NCBI GenBank assembly: GCA_031417915.1 | Contig: JANOWN010000005.1 | Location: 1 to 64,000, forward strand | Direction: 5' to 3' | From: Methylotenera_A sp031417915 | Lineage (GTDB): Bacteria > Pseudomonadota > Gammaproteobacteria > Burkholderiales > Methylophilaceae | DNA: 64,000 nt | Shown here: positions 31,957 to 39,629 of the stretch, piece by piece | Layout: the number at the start of each line of letters is the position of its first letter | Numbering within the stretch: position 1 is the stretch's first letter | The notes under the pieces: model-generated | What the model was told of the DNA's origin: nothing | The model's input: only the letters and a program-made list of their open reading frames with translations | Database searches by the model: none | Translations under genes and position numbers: made by a program

Positions 31957-32788
31957 ATTTGAAGTAAGTTTGCATGGCCAGCATGAATTTTCTAAACGGC
32001 GGTATTTTTGTTTTAAAGTTTAAGACTTTCTCCGCGCTTTCAGCCTTAATTTCGCGCAACAGGGTACGGTAGATTGCCGCCATCATCAGTCCTGTGCGCT
32101 GCTGTTTGGCGTCTTCGGCGGGTAATTCGCACAAAGCTTTGTCGTAGTAGTTTTCGGCGCGCTCTATTTGGTATTCAATGAGCTCTTTGACTTGCGGCGT
32201 TTCGCGGCTTTGTAAAATGTCGTCTTCCGACACTTTGGCTTTTTTCAACTCGTCCAGAGGCAAGTAGATTCGGCCTCTGCGGGCATCTTCGCCCACGTCG
32301 CGAATAATATTGGTAAGCTGAAATGCCATGCCTAAATCATGCGCATATTTAAGTGTTTTGCGGTTTTTAAAGCCGAAAATTTGCGCGCTTAAAAGCCCAA
32401 CCACGCTGGCGACGCGATAACAATACAATTGCAACTGCTTAAAATCTTCGTAACGGTTGAATTTTAAATCCATTTCCATGCCGTCGATAATCTCTAAAAA
32501 GTGTTCTTGCGCCAAATTAAATTGCGCGACGACAGGCTGCAAGGCTTTAGTGACGGGGTGTTGCGGCGTGTTTGTGTATAAATTATGTACTTCACTTTTC
32601 CACCAATTTAGCTTGGTTTGTGCCACGCCAAAATCGCTGCATTCATCTACTACATCATCGACTTCGCGACAAAATGCATAGAGGGCAATCATGGCTTCAC
32701 GTTGATTTTTGGGGAGGAAAATGAAGCTGACGGTAAAGCTGGAGTCGCTTTGCGCAGCTTTTTGTTTGCAATATTCTAAGGGTGTCAT
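31949..32788 (-). CDS. hpnD: Presqualene diphosphate synthase
   Basis: Joins two farnesyl diphosphates to presqualene diphosphate. 279 residues of the trans-isoprenyl head-to-head family. Both metal-binding motifs are present: CREVDDVVDEC (near 40-50) and NIIRDVGEDARRGRIYLPLD (near 150-169). It begins on the stop of hpnC (TAATG) and overlaps hpnE. Confidence 0.93.
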   Translation of the reverse strand: MTPLEYCKQKAAQSDSSFTVSFIFLPKNQREAMIALYAFCREVDDVVDECSDFGVAQTKLNWWKSEVHNLYTNTPQHPVTKALQPVVAQFNLAQEHFLEIIDGMEMDLKFNRYEDFKQLQLYCYRVASVVGLLSAQIFGFKNRKTLKYAHDLGMAFQLTNIIRDVGEDARRGRIYLPLDELKKAKVSEDDILQSRETPQVKELIEYQIERAENYYDKALCELPAEDAKQQRTGLMMAAIYRTLLREIKAESAEKVLNFKTKIPPFRKFMLAMQTYFKYA

Positions 32789-33669
32789 TAACTCAATAGC
32801 GCTTTAAGCAAAATCACTGGCCAATCCCATGCCTGCAGCGTAGGGCGGTGCTTGTAGATATCGCCGCGCACATTTTTTAGTTTATAAATGACGCGTTCAC
32901 CACCGTTAATAATCATGCGCATTTCAAGCCCGATGCGGCCTGGCAGAACATTACCAAGCGGCTTGCCTTCTAGCAACATGGCTTCTGCGCGTTCAAGGTT
33001 AAACAGCATAAATTCTTCCCAACGCTTGTTGACGTGTCGGCTGGCGATGAGCGCCTCGGTGACGCCAAATTGCTTCATTTCATCTTGGCACAAATAAATG
33101 CGGCTTTTGTGAAACTCATTTTCGAAATCAATCGCCACATCTTGATAAAAATTGATGAGCTGTAAAGCAGTGCAGATTTTGTTGGAGTAAATTAAATTCT
33201 CTGGCGTGGCTTTGCCAAAAAGGTGCAGCAACAAGGCGCCTATTGGGTTTGCAGAGCGCCGGCAGTAATCTAAAAGCTCGAAAAAATTAGCATAGCGCGC
33301 TTTTGTGACATCTTGACTAAACGCGTCTAGCAAATCATAAAACGGCGCGAGCGGCAGTTCGTGCTGATGAATTATCTTCCCGAGTTCAGCAAAAAACGGA
33401 GATTTTGTGCGTCCATTATTTTGAATTAGATCTAATTCGTCTTTAAAACCTTGCAGTTTAGCCAATCGCCAAGCCGGTTTGTGCAGACCTTCATCCGCAA
33501 AATCGTCGGCTTGCCGCGCAAACGTGTAAATGAGCGCAATCGGCTCGCGTAAATGCTTGGGCAGCACTATAGAAGCCACGGGAAAGTTCTCGTAATGCTG
33601 TTGCGATAGCAGTAGGCTATCTACCTTAACTTCTTTTGTGACGTCGAAAATATCTGAATCGGTAACCAT
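32788..33669 (-). CDS. hpnC: Hydroxysqualene synthase
   Basis: Converts presqualene diphosphate to hydroxysqualene. About 293 residues from ATG 33669; GTG 33675 is an alternative and neither has a clear ribosome site. Motifs TFARQADDFADEG (near 50-62) and LINFYQDVAIDFENEF (near 162-177) fit HpnC; the second site lacks the strict D-x-x-x-D of HpnD. It is first gene of the squalene operon and divergent from the MTA phosphorylase gene. Confidence 0.9.
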   Translation of the reverse strand: MVTDSDIFDVTKEVKVDSLLLSQQHYENFPVASIVLPKHLREPIALIYTFARQADDFADEGLHKPAWRLAKLQGFKDELDLIQNNGRTKSPFFAELGKIIHQHELPLAPFYDLLDAFSQDVTKARYANFFELLDYCRRSANPIGALLLHLFGKATPENLIYSNKICTALQLINFYQDVAIDFENEFHKSRIYLCQDEMKQFGVTEALIASRHVNKRWEEFMLFNLERAEAMLLEGKPLGNVLPGRIGLEMRMIINGGERVIYKLKNVRGDIYKHRPTLQAWDWPVILLKALLS

Positions 33670-33771
33670 TGGCACAAGTATGCCACAAAATATATAAATA
33701 CATAAAGGCTACCGCGCTAGCGGTCGGCTTGCGCTACAATAATCATAAAATATTTGTGGAAAATACAACTT

Positions 33772-34521
33772 ATGTTGGGAATCATTGGCGGCACGGGTTT
33801 AACGCAACTTAAAAACCTAAAAATAACGAGGCGACAAATTGCGCGTACGCCTTATGGCGAGGCTTCGCAGCCGATTATTTTTGGCGAGCTAGTAGGGCGC
33901 GAAGTGGTGTTTTTAGCGCGACACGGCGGTGGCCACACCATTCCGCCACATGCGGTGAATTATCGCGCCAATATTTGGGCTTTGCATGCGGCAGGCGTGG
34001 ATAATTTATTAGCAATCGCCACCGTGGGCGGCATCGCCAACACCTTGAACCCTGGCGATATTGTGCTGCCAAATCAGTTAATTGATTACACGCACGGCCG
34101 TAAAAATACCTATCACGACGGCATTGAGCTGCCCGTGAAACATATCGATTTCACCGATCCGTATTCGGCAAGTCTGCGAAAAATTTGTCAGCAAGCTGCT
34201 TTAAATTTAAAGAAAAAGTTGGTGGAAAATGGCGTGTATGCTTGCGTGCAAGGCCCAAGACTTGAAACTGCGGCAGAAATTAATCGCTTAGAGCGCGATG
34301 GCGCAAGCATCGTGGGCATGACAGGCATGCCAGAAGCCGCGCTGGCGCGTGAATTGGGCGTGCATTATGCTGCGCTATGCCCAGTGGTAAATCAGGCGGC
34401 AGGGCGCGGCACAAGCTTAAATGGCATCGATTTTACCGATGTGACGGCTAATTTGGAAATGACCATGCAAAAAGTCTGCGTGTTGATTGAAGAAATCGCG
34501 CACGTTTATAGCGGAGACTAA
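33772..34521 (+). CDS. S-methyl-5'-thioadenosine / thioinosine phosphorylase
   Basis: Purine nucleoside phosphorylase of the MtnP/MtiP group in methionine salvage. About 249 residues from ATG 33772 (MLGIIGGTGLTQL); upstream TTG 33754 would add six residues that do not fit the family. Phosphate and substrate motifs: ARHGGGHTIPPHAVNYRANI (near 47-66), ATVGGIANTLNPGDIVLP (near 83-100), CVQGPRLETAAEI, and GMTGMPEAALARELG (near 182-196). MTA versus MTI preference cannot be called with confidence. Confidence 0.88.
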   Translation: MLGIIGGTGLTQLKNLKITRRQIARTPYGEASQPIIFGELVGREVVFLARHGGGHTIPPHAVNYRANIWALHAAGVDNLLAIATVGGIANTLNPGDIVLPNQLIDYTHGRKNTYHDGIELPVKHIDFTDPYSASLRKICQQAALNLKKKLVENGVYACVQGPRLETAAEINRLERDGASIVGMTGMPEAALARELGVHYAALCPVVNQAAGRGTSLNGIDFTDVTANLEMTMQKVCVLIEEIAHVYSGD

Positions 34522-34539
34522 GGTGACTATTAGGCTTAT

Positions 34540-35073
34540 ATGTCAGTAAAAATGGTTTTGCGCATGGGCGAGCCGCTGTTGCTAGAAAAAGCGCAGCCAA
34601 TTACCGTGTTTGATACGCCAGAGTTGCATGCGCTAATTGTCGATATGCAAGACACTATGCAAGCGATGGATGGCGCGGGCATTGCCGCCCCGCAAATTGG
34701 CGTGAGTTTGCAAGTGGTGATTTTTGGCGTTGGTTCTAACCCGCGCTACCCCGATGCCGAGCAAGTACCGTACACCGTGCTCATCAACCCAACGCTTAAT
34801 TTTATTGGCGATGAGATAGAAGATGGCTGGGAAGGTTGCTTATCGGTGCCTGGCATGCGCGGCGTGGTGCCACGCTATTCGCGGCTTCATTACACGGGTT
34901 TTGATCAGTTTGGCAATGTGATTGATAGGCTCGTCAGCGGCTTCCATGCTAGAGTTGTGCAACATGAGTGCGATCACCTCGATGGCATTTTATACCCCAT
35001 GCGCATCACCGATTTAAGCCAATTTGGTTATACTGACGTACTTTTTGCAGGTCAAGATATTCATGACGACTAA
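34540..35073 (+). CDS. def: Peptide deformylase
   Basis: Removes the N-formyl group from nascent proteins. 177 residues with all three metal/active-site motifs: GAGIAAPQIGV (near 45), EGCLSVPG (near 97-104) and QHECDHLDG (near 140-148). It follows the phosphorylase gene after 18 bases and is not next to fmt, so it may be a second or relocated def gene. Confidence 0.95.
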   Translation: MSVKMVLRMGEPLLLEKAQPITVFDTPELHALIVDMQDTMQAMDGAGIAAPQIGVSLQVVIFGVGSNPRYPDAEQVPYTVLINPTLNFIGDEIEDGWEGCLSVPGMRGVVPRYSRLHYTGFDQFGNVIDRLVSGFHARVVQHECDHLDGILYPMRITDLSQFGYTDVLFAGQDIHDD

Positions 35074-35104
35074 ATCTTTGCTATAATGCGCGCTTCGTTT
35101 TAAT

Positions 35105-35214
35105 TGTCATTCCGTGCTTGGCACGGAATACAGTGGCTAAAAAGACACTAGATACCGACTTTGCGAGCATTTGCTTTGCAAATTGCCTGCTTAAATCGTT
35201 TCGTCGGTATGACA
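35105..35214. repeat. Palindromic ~110-bp element with near-perfect terminal inverted repeats
   Basis: Ends TGTCATTCCG and CGGTATGACA are inverted copies with one mismatch. Inner hairpin TTCCGTGC-TTG-GCACGGAA sits near the left end and GCATTTGC-TTT-GCAAATTGC near the middle. The size and ends resemble a MITE-like or intergenic palindrome. It lies between def and the tRNA-Ser cluster. Confidence 0.55.
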
Positions 35215-35234
35215 GAGTTTAGTAAGTTTATATA

Positions 35235-35298
35235 GGAAGAGTGGCAGAGCGCGAGGTTTTAATATAGGCATGCTACAGTCTTTAAGACTGTTTTAGCG
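35235..35298 (+). pseudogene. Partial tRNA-Ser copy
   Basis: It starts with the same GGAAGAGTGGCAGAGCG as the intact tRNA-Ser, preceded by the same TTTATATA. The D-arm is disrupted by inserted bases, then a TGCTACAGTCTTTAAGACTGT anticodon-arm relic follows. Variable arm and T-arm are missing. A tandem duplication of the tRNA 5' half, spaced 98 bases from the intact gene. Confidence 0.75.
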
Positions 35299-35332
35299 AA
35301 TAGTCAAAAAGCAGTAAAAGTAAATTTATATA

Positions 35333-35422
35333 GGAAGAGTGGCAGAGCGGTTTAATGCTACAGTCTTGAAAACTGTCGTGGGTGCGAGCCCACCGTGAGT
35401 TCGAATCTCACCTCTTCCGCCA
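35333..35422 (+). tRNA. tRNA-Ser (anticodon TGA)
   Basis: 90 bases including CCA. Acceptor stem GGAAGAG/CTCTTCC, anticodon arm ACAGT-CTTGAAA-ACTGT with TGA, long variable arm CGTGGGTGCGAGCCCACC, and T-arm GTGAGTTCGAATCTCAC. A class II tRNA as expected for Ser. Confidence 0.97.
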
Positions 35423-35445
35423 AATTTTTTACATCAAAAACACCT

Positions 35446-35482
35446 ACGCTGCAGACCGCATGGATATTGACTTCTGGAGCAT
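35446..35482 (-). repeat. Dispersed hairpin repeat, copy F
   Basis: On the minus strand ATGCTCCAGAAGTC, loop AATATCCAT, then GCGGTCTGCAGCGT. The right arm is decayed. It lies between tRNA-Ser and the first cupin gene, ending 38 bases before the cupin start. Confidence 0.7.
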
Positions 35483-35520
35483 TATTATTTGTTTTTTTAT
35501 CACTATTTTAAGGATTTTTC

Positions 35521-35799
35521 ATGACTCAAATCGTTATCGACCACAACCCATCCGAAGAAAAACTAAAGTCACTAGGCGTTAGTAGCTGGTCGATTTGGGA
35601 TTGTGCGCCATCAAAATTCCCACTTAACTTTGATAATGCTACTGAAAGCGCATATTTGCTTGAAGGCGAAATTCGCGTAACGCCAGTAGGTGGCGAAACG
35701 GTTGTCGTTAAAGCGGGCGATTTTGTTGTGTTTCCAAAAGGGTTGAAATCAAACTGGGAAGTCACTAAGCAATTGAAAAAGCACTACAAACACTCTTAA
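35521..35799 (+). CDS. Small cupin protein (first of a tandem pair)
   Basis: 92 residues forming one cupin barrel. Segments ESAYLLEGEIRVTPVGGETVVV (near 40-61; the metal-His motif is replaced) and KAGDFVVFPKGLKSNWEV (near 62-79) match the DUF861/Cupin_3 group. Substrate unknown. It is about 45% identical by eye to the following gene, with the same C-terminal K-K/R-H-Y ending. Followed by a terminator. Confidence 0.8.
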   Translation: MTQIVIDHNPSEEKLKSLGVSSWSIWDCAPSKFPLNFDNATESAYLLEGEIRVTPVGGETVVVKAGDFVVFPKGLKSNWEVTKQLKKHYKHS

Positions 35800-35827
35800 T
35801 TGCAATTTTAAGCAGTAGGAATACAAT

Positions 35828-35854
35828 AAAAGCCTTGATGTTTCAAGGCTTTTT
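35828..35854 (+). terminator. Terminator between the cupin genes
   Basis: AAAAGCCTTGA / TCAAGGCTTTT stem with a TGTT loop and a T-rich tail. Confidence 0.85.
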
Positions 35855-35872
35855 GTTTTGAGGAGTGCCGAC

Positions 35873-36157
35873 ATGGATAATACGTTGCATATTACTGTTG
35901 AAAAACCTGATACCGCTAAGCTGGCTTCTTTAGACGTGACCAGCTGGCCAACTTGGTCAAAAGAAGTGTCAAAATTCCCTTGGAGTTATAACTCGCAAGA
36001 GATCGCCTATATTTTAGAGGGCGAAGTGACGGTAACGCCGAAAAATGGCGGCAATCCAGTGAGTTTTGGGGTCGGCGACTTAGTCACTTTCCCTGCAGGT
36101 TTATCTTGCATTTGGGAAGTTAAAAAGCCGCTACGTAAGCATTATCAGTTTAGCTAG
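35873..36157 (+). CDS. Small cupin protein (second of a tandem pair)
   Basis: 94 residues from ATG 35873, 7 bases after GAGGAG; the frame is open from 35858. Cupin_3-type core EIAYILEGEVTVTPKNGG and GVGDLVTFPAGLSCIWEVKK. Paralogous to the preceding gene, probably by local duplication. A separate terminator between them argues that each has its own transcript or that only read-through links them. Confidence 0.8.
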   Translation: MDNTLHITVEKPDTAKLASLDVTSWPTWSKEVSKFPWSYNSQEIAYILEGEVTVTPKNGGNPVSFGVGDLVTFPAGLSCIWEVKKPLRKHYQFS

Positions 36158-36177
36158 GCTTGGTTTTAATTTTTAGC

Positions 36178-38736
36178 TTACAATTTGGCTAAATTATCGC
36201 GCAAAGCGTCTATTTGTGCGGCATTTAGCATTTGTTGCTGTTTAGCAGAAATCAAAAAACTATCTTCAGCACGGTTGCCTAAAGTGTTAATTTTTGCGTT
36301 GTGCAAATCAACGCCTAGCTGTAAAAATATGAACGCAATTTTTGCCAGCAGGCCAGGGCGGTCGCCAGCAATAATTTCCAGCGTGTGGGTTATGCCTGAA
36401 TCCACATGAATATTGACTTGTGTTGCAAATGGCATGTGTTTTACTTGCCGGCTAACGCGGCCTTCTAAAGGCGCTTCTAAACTGCTTACAGCGACTATTT
36501 TTTCGGTTAATTCTGCTTCAATAAATTTTAATAATCCACTATAACTAACCGACTTACCTGATTGATCTAAAACAATAAAGCTGTTTAACGCATAGCCATG
36601 ATTGGTAGTGTAAATTTTGGCTTGCACAATGTTATACGCCATGCGGTCAAAAAAGTTACAAATACGCGCGAACAAATCATCTTGGTCGCGCGTGTAAATC
36701 ATCACTTGAATGCCATCACCGCTAGGGCTTAAGCGCGCGCGTACAATGGGTTCTAGCGCATTGATGTGCGGCGTGAGTAAGCGGCTTTGCCAAGCAATTT
36801 CATCGGGCTCATAACGCACAAAATAACTGGTGCCCAGTTTATCCCACAAAGTTTGATACGATTGCGGTTGCAAGCCATATTTGGCAAGCTTCTCAGTGGC
36901 TTCCTGTTGTCTTAATTTGACAATTTGATGTGCGCTAAAGTTTTCGTCATTCAGTACGCGTTTGGTGGCGTAAAACAAGCTTTCCAGCAGGCGTGCTTTC
37001 CAAGCGTTCCACACCACTGGGCTGGTGCCACGAATATCTGCCACAGTCAATAAATACAGAGCTGTCAGGCGTTTTTCTGTTTTTACAAATTTGGCAAATT
37101 GCTCAATGATATTTGGGTCAGACAAGTCAGATTTTTGCGCTGTGCTAGACATTTTAAGGTGCGATTCCACCAACCAAGCGACTAAATTCGTGTCGTCTTT
37201 AGTTAAATTGTGCAGCTTGCAAAAGCGTTTGGCGTCTTTGGTGCCGAGCGTGGAATGATCGCCGCCGCGACCCTTGGCAATATCATGAAATAAGGCTGCG
37301 AGGTAGAGTAGATGCGGCTTTTCAAAGGCTTCGAATAGTTGGCTACATAGCGGAAATTCGTGTTTAAGCTCGGGTTTGGCAAAGCGACGCAAGTTCGCTA
37401 GTACGTTTAAAATGTGCTCGTCCACCGTATAAACATGGAATAAGTCGTGCTGCATTTGTCCAACAATGTTGCCAAAAGCGGGAATATATTGGCCTAAAAT
37501 ACCGTAATCATTCATGCGGCGCAGTGTGTGATTAACCCCATTTTTTTGAGATAATATTTTGATAAATAAAGCTTTATTTTCTGATGACGCGCGAAAATCT
37601 CGATTCACAATTTTTTTCACACGTTGCAACTCACGTAATAAATTGGCGCTCATGCCGTTAAGGTCGGCGTGTTGTTGCAGCAATAAAAAGCTTTCTAAAA
37701 TCGCACTAGGTTGTTGTTGCAAAAGCTGCCCAGATTTAGCGTTTAACAAGCCATTTATTGCTTCAAATCGTGCATTAATTGACGAAATTTTTGCTGGTTT
37801 TTTACTTAAAGTAGTTTCTAAATTTTTAAGTAATATCTCATTGATTAAGCTAATAAATTTTACACTACGGTAATAGCTTTGCATCAACTGCTCGCTGGCG
37901 CGTTTGTGTTCTGTGTTCACTAAACCTAACTCGTCAGCAAGCACGTTCTGAAAATCAAACAGCAACCTATCTTCACGCCGCTTGGCCAAATAATGCAAGC
38001 GAATGCGCAGCGTTTGCAAATTACGCTGGTGGCGTTTAATTTGGCGCAATTCAGTTGCGCTAATAAGCTTATTTTTAGTTAGTTCTAGCCAATTTTTACC
38101 TAAATTTTGGCTGCTTGCTAGCCATAAAATCATGTGCAAATCGCGCAGTCCACCTGGGCTTTCCTTAATATTAGGCTCTAAACTATAAGCAGTATCGTTA
38201 AACTTGGCGTGGCGGTTGTCTTGCTCTTTAAATTTTGCTGCAAAAAAAGCGGAGGGTTGCATTAACGCGTCAATAGCCTGAACAAATTGCCGATAATTAG
38301 TCTTGTTACCAGCCAGTAAGCGCGATTCCATGAGGTTGGTCTGCACTGTGACGTCTTGCGTAGCCTCGGTTACGCATTCTTGCAAGGTGCGCACACTGTG
38401 CCCAACATTGAGGCCAATATCCCACAACAAGCTGATAAAGGCTTCAATGGCTTGATTTTGCTCGTTAGATAATTTGCTTGGCAACAGAATCAGCAGATCA
38501 ATATCGGAATAAGGAAACAATTCACCGCGACCATAACCGCCTACAGCGACCAAGGCGGAACCCTTATGGATATTGGCTTGCAGCCATGCTTGTTTTAGGA
38601 GTTCGTCAGTGAGTTGTGTTTGTTTTTTTAAACATTGTAAGGGGTTTTTGTGCTGAAAAAATGCAGTTTCCAACGCGCCTTGCTGCGTTTTTAAATGCTC
38701 GCGCCAAGCTTGTATGCGCTGTTTTTTTTCTGGCAT
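36178..38736 (-). CDS. glnD: Bifunctional PII uridylyltransferase/uridylyl-removing enzyme
   Basis: Senses glutamine and modifies PII (GlnB/GlnK). 852 residues: nucleotidyltransferase domain with VAVGGYGRGELFPYSDIDLL (63-82), UTase linker, HD phosphohydrolase with LFHDIAKGRGGDHS (near 430), and two ACT domains at the C-terminus (GDGIQVMIYTRDQDDLFARI; HTLEIIAGDRPGLLAKIAFI). Residues 52-59 (LQANIHKG) are encoded by a copy of the dispersed hairpin repeat of this genome. It starts immediately after the map stop, in a map-glnD operon. Confidence 0.95.
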   Translation of the reverse strand: MPEKKQRIQAWREHLKTQQGALETAFFQHKNPLQCLKKQTQLTDELLKQAWLQANIHKGSALVAVGGYGRGELFPYSDIDLLILLPSKLSNEQNQAIEAFISLLWDIGLNVGHSVRTLQECVTEATQDVTVQTNLMESRLLAGNKTNYRQFVQAIDALMQPSAFFAAKFKEQDNRHAKFNDTAYSLEPNIKESPGGLRDLHMILWLASSQNLGKNWLELTKNKLISATELRQIKRHQRNLQTLRIRLHYLAKRREDRLLFDFQNVLADELGLVNTEHKRASEQLMQSYYRSVKFISLINEILLKNLETTLSKKPAKISSINARFEAINGLLNAKSGQLLQQQPSAILESFLLLQQHADLNGMSANLLRELQRVKKIVNRDFRASSENKALFIKILSQKNGVNHTLRRMNDYGILGQYIPAFGNIVGQMQHDLFHVYTVDEHILNVLANLRRFAKPELKHEFPLCSQLFEAFEKPHLLYLAALFHDIAKGRGGDHSTLGTKDAKRFCKLHNLTKDDTNLVAWLVESHLKMSSTAQKSDLSDPNIIEQFAKFVKTEKRLTALYLLTVADIRGTSPVVWNAWKARLLESLFYATKRVLNDENFSAHQIVKLRQQEATEKLAKYGLQPQSYQTLWDKLGTSYFVRYEPDEIAWQSRLLTPHINALEPIVRARLSPSGDGIQVMIYTRDQDDLFARICNFFDRMAYNIVQAKIYTTNHGYALNSFIVLDQSGKSVSYSGLLKFIEAELTEKIVAVSSLEAPLEGRVSRQVKHMPFATQVNIHVDSGITHTLEIIAGDRPGLLAKIAFIFLQLGVDLHNAKINTLGNRAEDSFLISAKQQQMLNAAQIDALRDNLAKL
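38559..38583 (-). repeat. Dispersed repeat copy inside glnD (copy G)
   Basis: 25 bases match repeat copy B with one mismatch (core CCAATATCCATAAGGGTT on the coding strand), covering GlnD codons 52-59. The outer arms are no longer complementary. The segment is in frame and lies in the variable region just before the nucleotidyltransferase strand. Confidence 0.65.
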
Positions 38737-39534
38737 TTAAGAGAAAATTGGCGCTGCAGGCGAGCCAGCAGAAAGCGTGAGCACTTCAAAACCCGTTTCG
38801 GTAATGAGGACGGTATGCTCCCACTGTGCCGATAAACTGCGATCTTTCGTCACAATAGTCCAGCCATCAGGCAGTTGCTTAATGTCGCGCTTACCCGCAT
38901 TAATCATGGGTTCTATGGTAAAAATCATGCCCGATTTAAGCTTTAAACCTTGGCTAGGGCGACCATAGTGCAGCACTTGCGGCTCGGTATGAAATTTTGT
39001 GCCAATGCCATGCCCGCAAAACTCGCGCACCACGCTAAAGCCATTTTTCTCGGCAAAACTTTGAATCGCATAACCAATATCGCCCAAAGTAGCGTCTGGC
39101 TTGACTTGTTGGATGCCCAGCCACATAGCTTGATAGGTAATTTCGCTCAATCTTTTAGCTTGAATCGAAGTTTCGCCGACATGGAACATGCGCGAAGTGT
39201 CGCCGTGGTAACCGTCTTTAATCACCGTGATGTCAATATTCACAATGTCACCATTTTTCAGCAGCTTATCGCCTGGCACGCCGTGGCAAATTTGATGATT
39301 CACTGAGGTGCAAATAGACTTGGGATAAGGCGTATGGCCGTCTGGTGCGTAATTGAGCGGTGCAGGAATCGTTGCTTGCACATTCACCATATAATCATGA
39401 CAAAGCTGATCGAGCTTTTCAGTTGTTACGCCATGCGCCACAAAAGGCGTAATATAATCAAGCACTTCAGATGCTAGTCTGCCTGCAATGCGCATGGCAG
39501 CGATGTCGTCAGCGTTGTTAATGGTAATTGTCAT
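38737..39534 (-). CDS. map: Methionine aminopeptidase type I
   Basis: Removes the initiator Met from nascent proteins. 265 residues. Metal ligands are visible in VNIDITVIKDGYHGDTSRMF (two Asp, near 96-115), EFCGHGIGTKFH (His, near 168-179), FTIEPM (Glu) and QWEHTVLIT (Glu, near 237). It is transcribed away from rpsB, upstream of glnD, rather than in the common map-rpsB divergent layout. Confidence 0.96.
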   Translation of the reverse strand: MTITINNADDIAAMRIAGRLASEVLDYITPFVAHGVTTEKLDQLCHDYMVNVQATIPAPLNYAPDGHTPYPKSICTSVNHQICHGVPGDKLLKNGDIVNIDITVIKDGYHGDTSRMFHVGETSIQAKRLSEITYQAMWLGIQQVKPDATLGDIGYAIQSFAEKNGFSVVREFCGHGIGTKFHTEPQVLHYGRPSQGLKLKSGMIFTIEPMINAGKRDIKQLPDGWTIVTKDRSLSAQWEHTVLITETGFEVLTLSAGSPAAPIFS

Positions 39535-39571
39535 TTGCTTAAAAATGGAATGTAGTGATTGTGTTATTTTA

Positions 39572-39601
39572 GCATAGCCAACATGGTCGTGTTGGCTATG
39601 C
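39572..39601. terminator. Strong hairpin between map and the TonB receptor gene
   Basis: GCATAGCCAACA pairs perfectly with TGTTGGCTATGC (12 bp, 6-base loop). It lies 28 bases beyond the receptor stop, so it probably ends that minus-strand transcript. Confidence 0.7.
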
Positions 39602-39629
39602 AGCAGCTAACTTTATATCTTAAGCTTTG

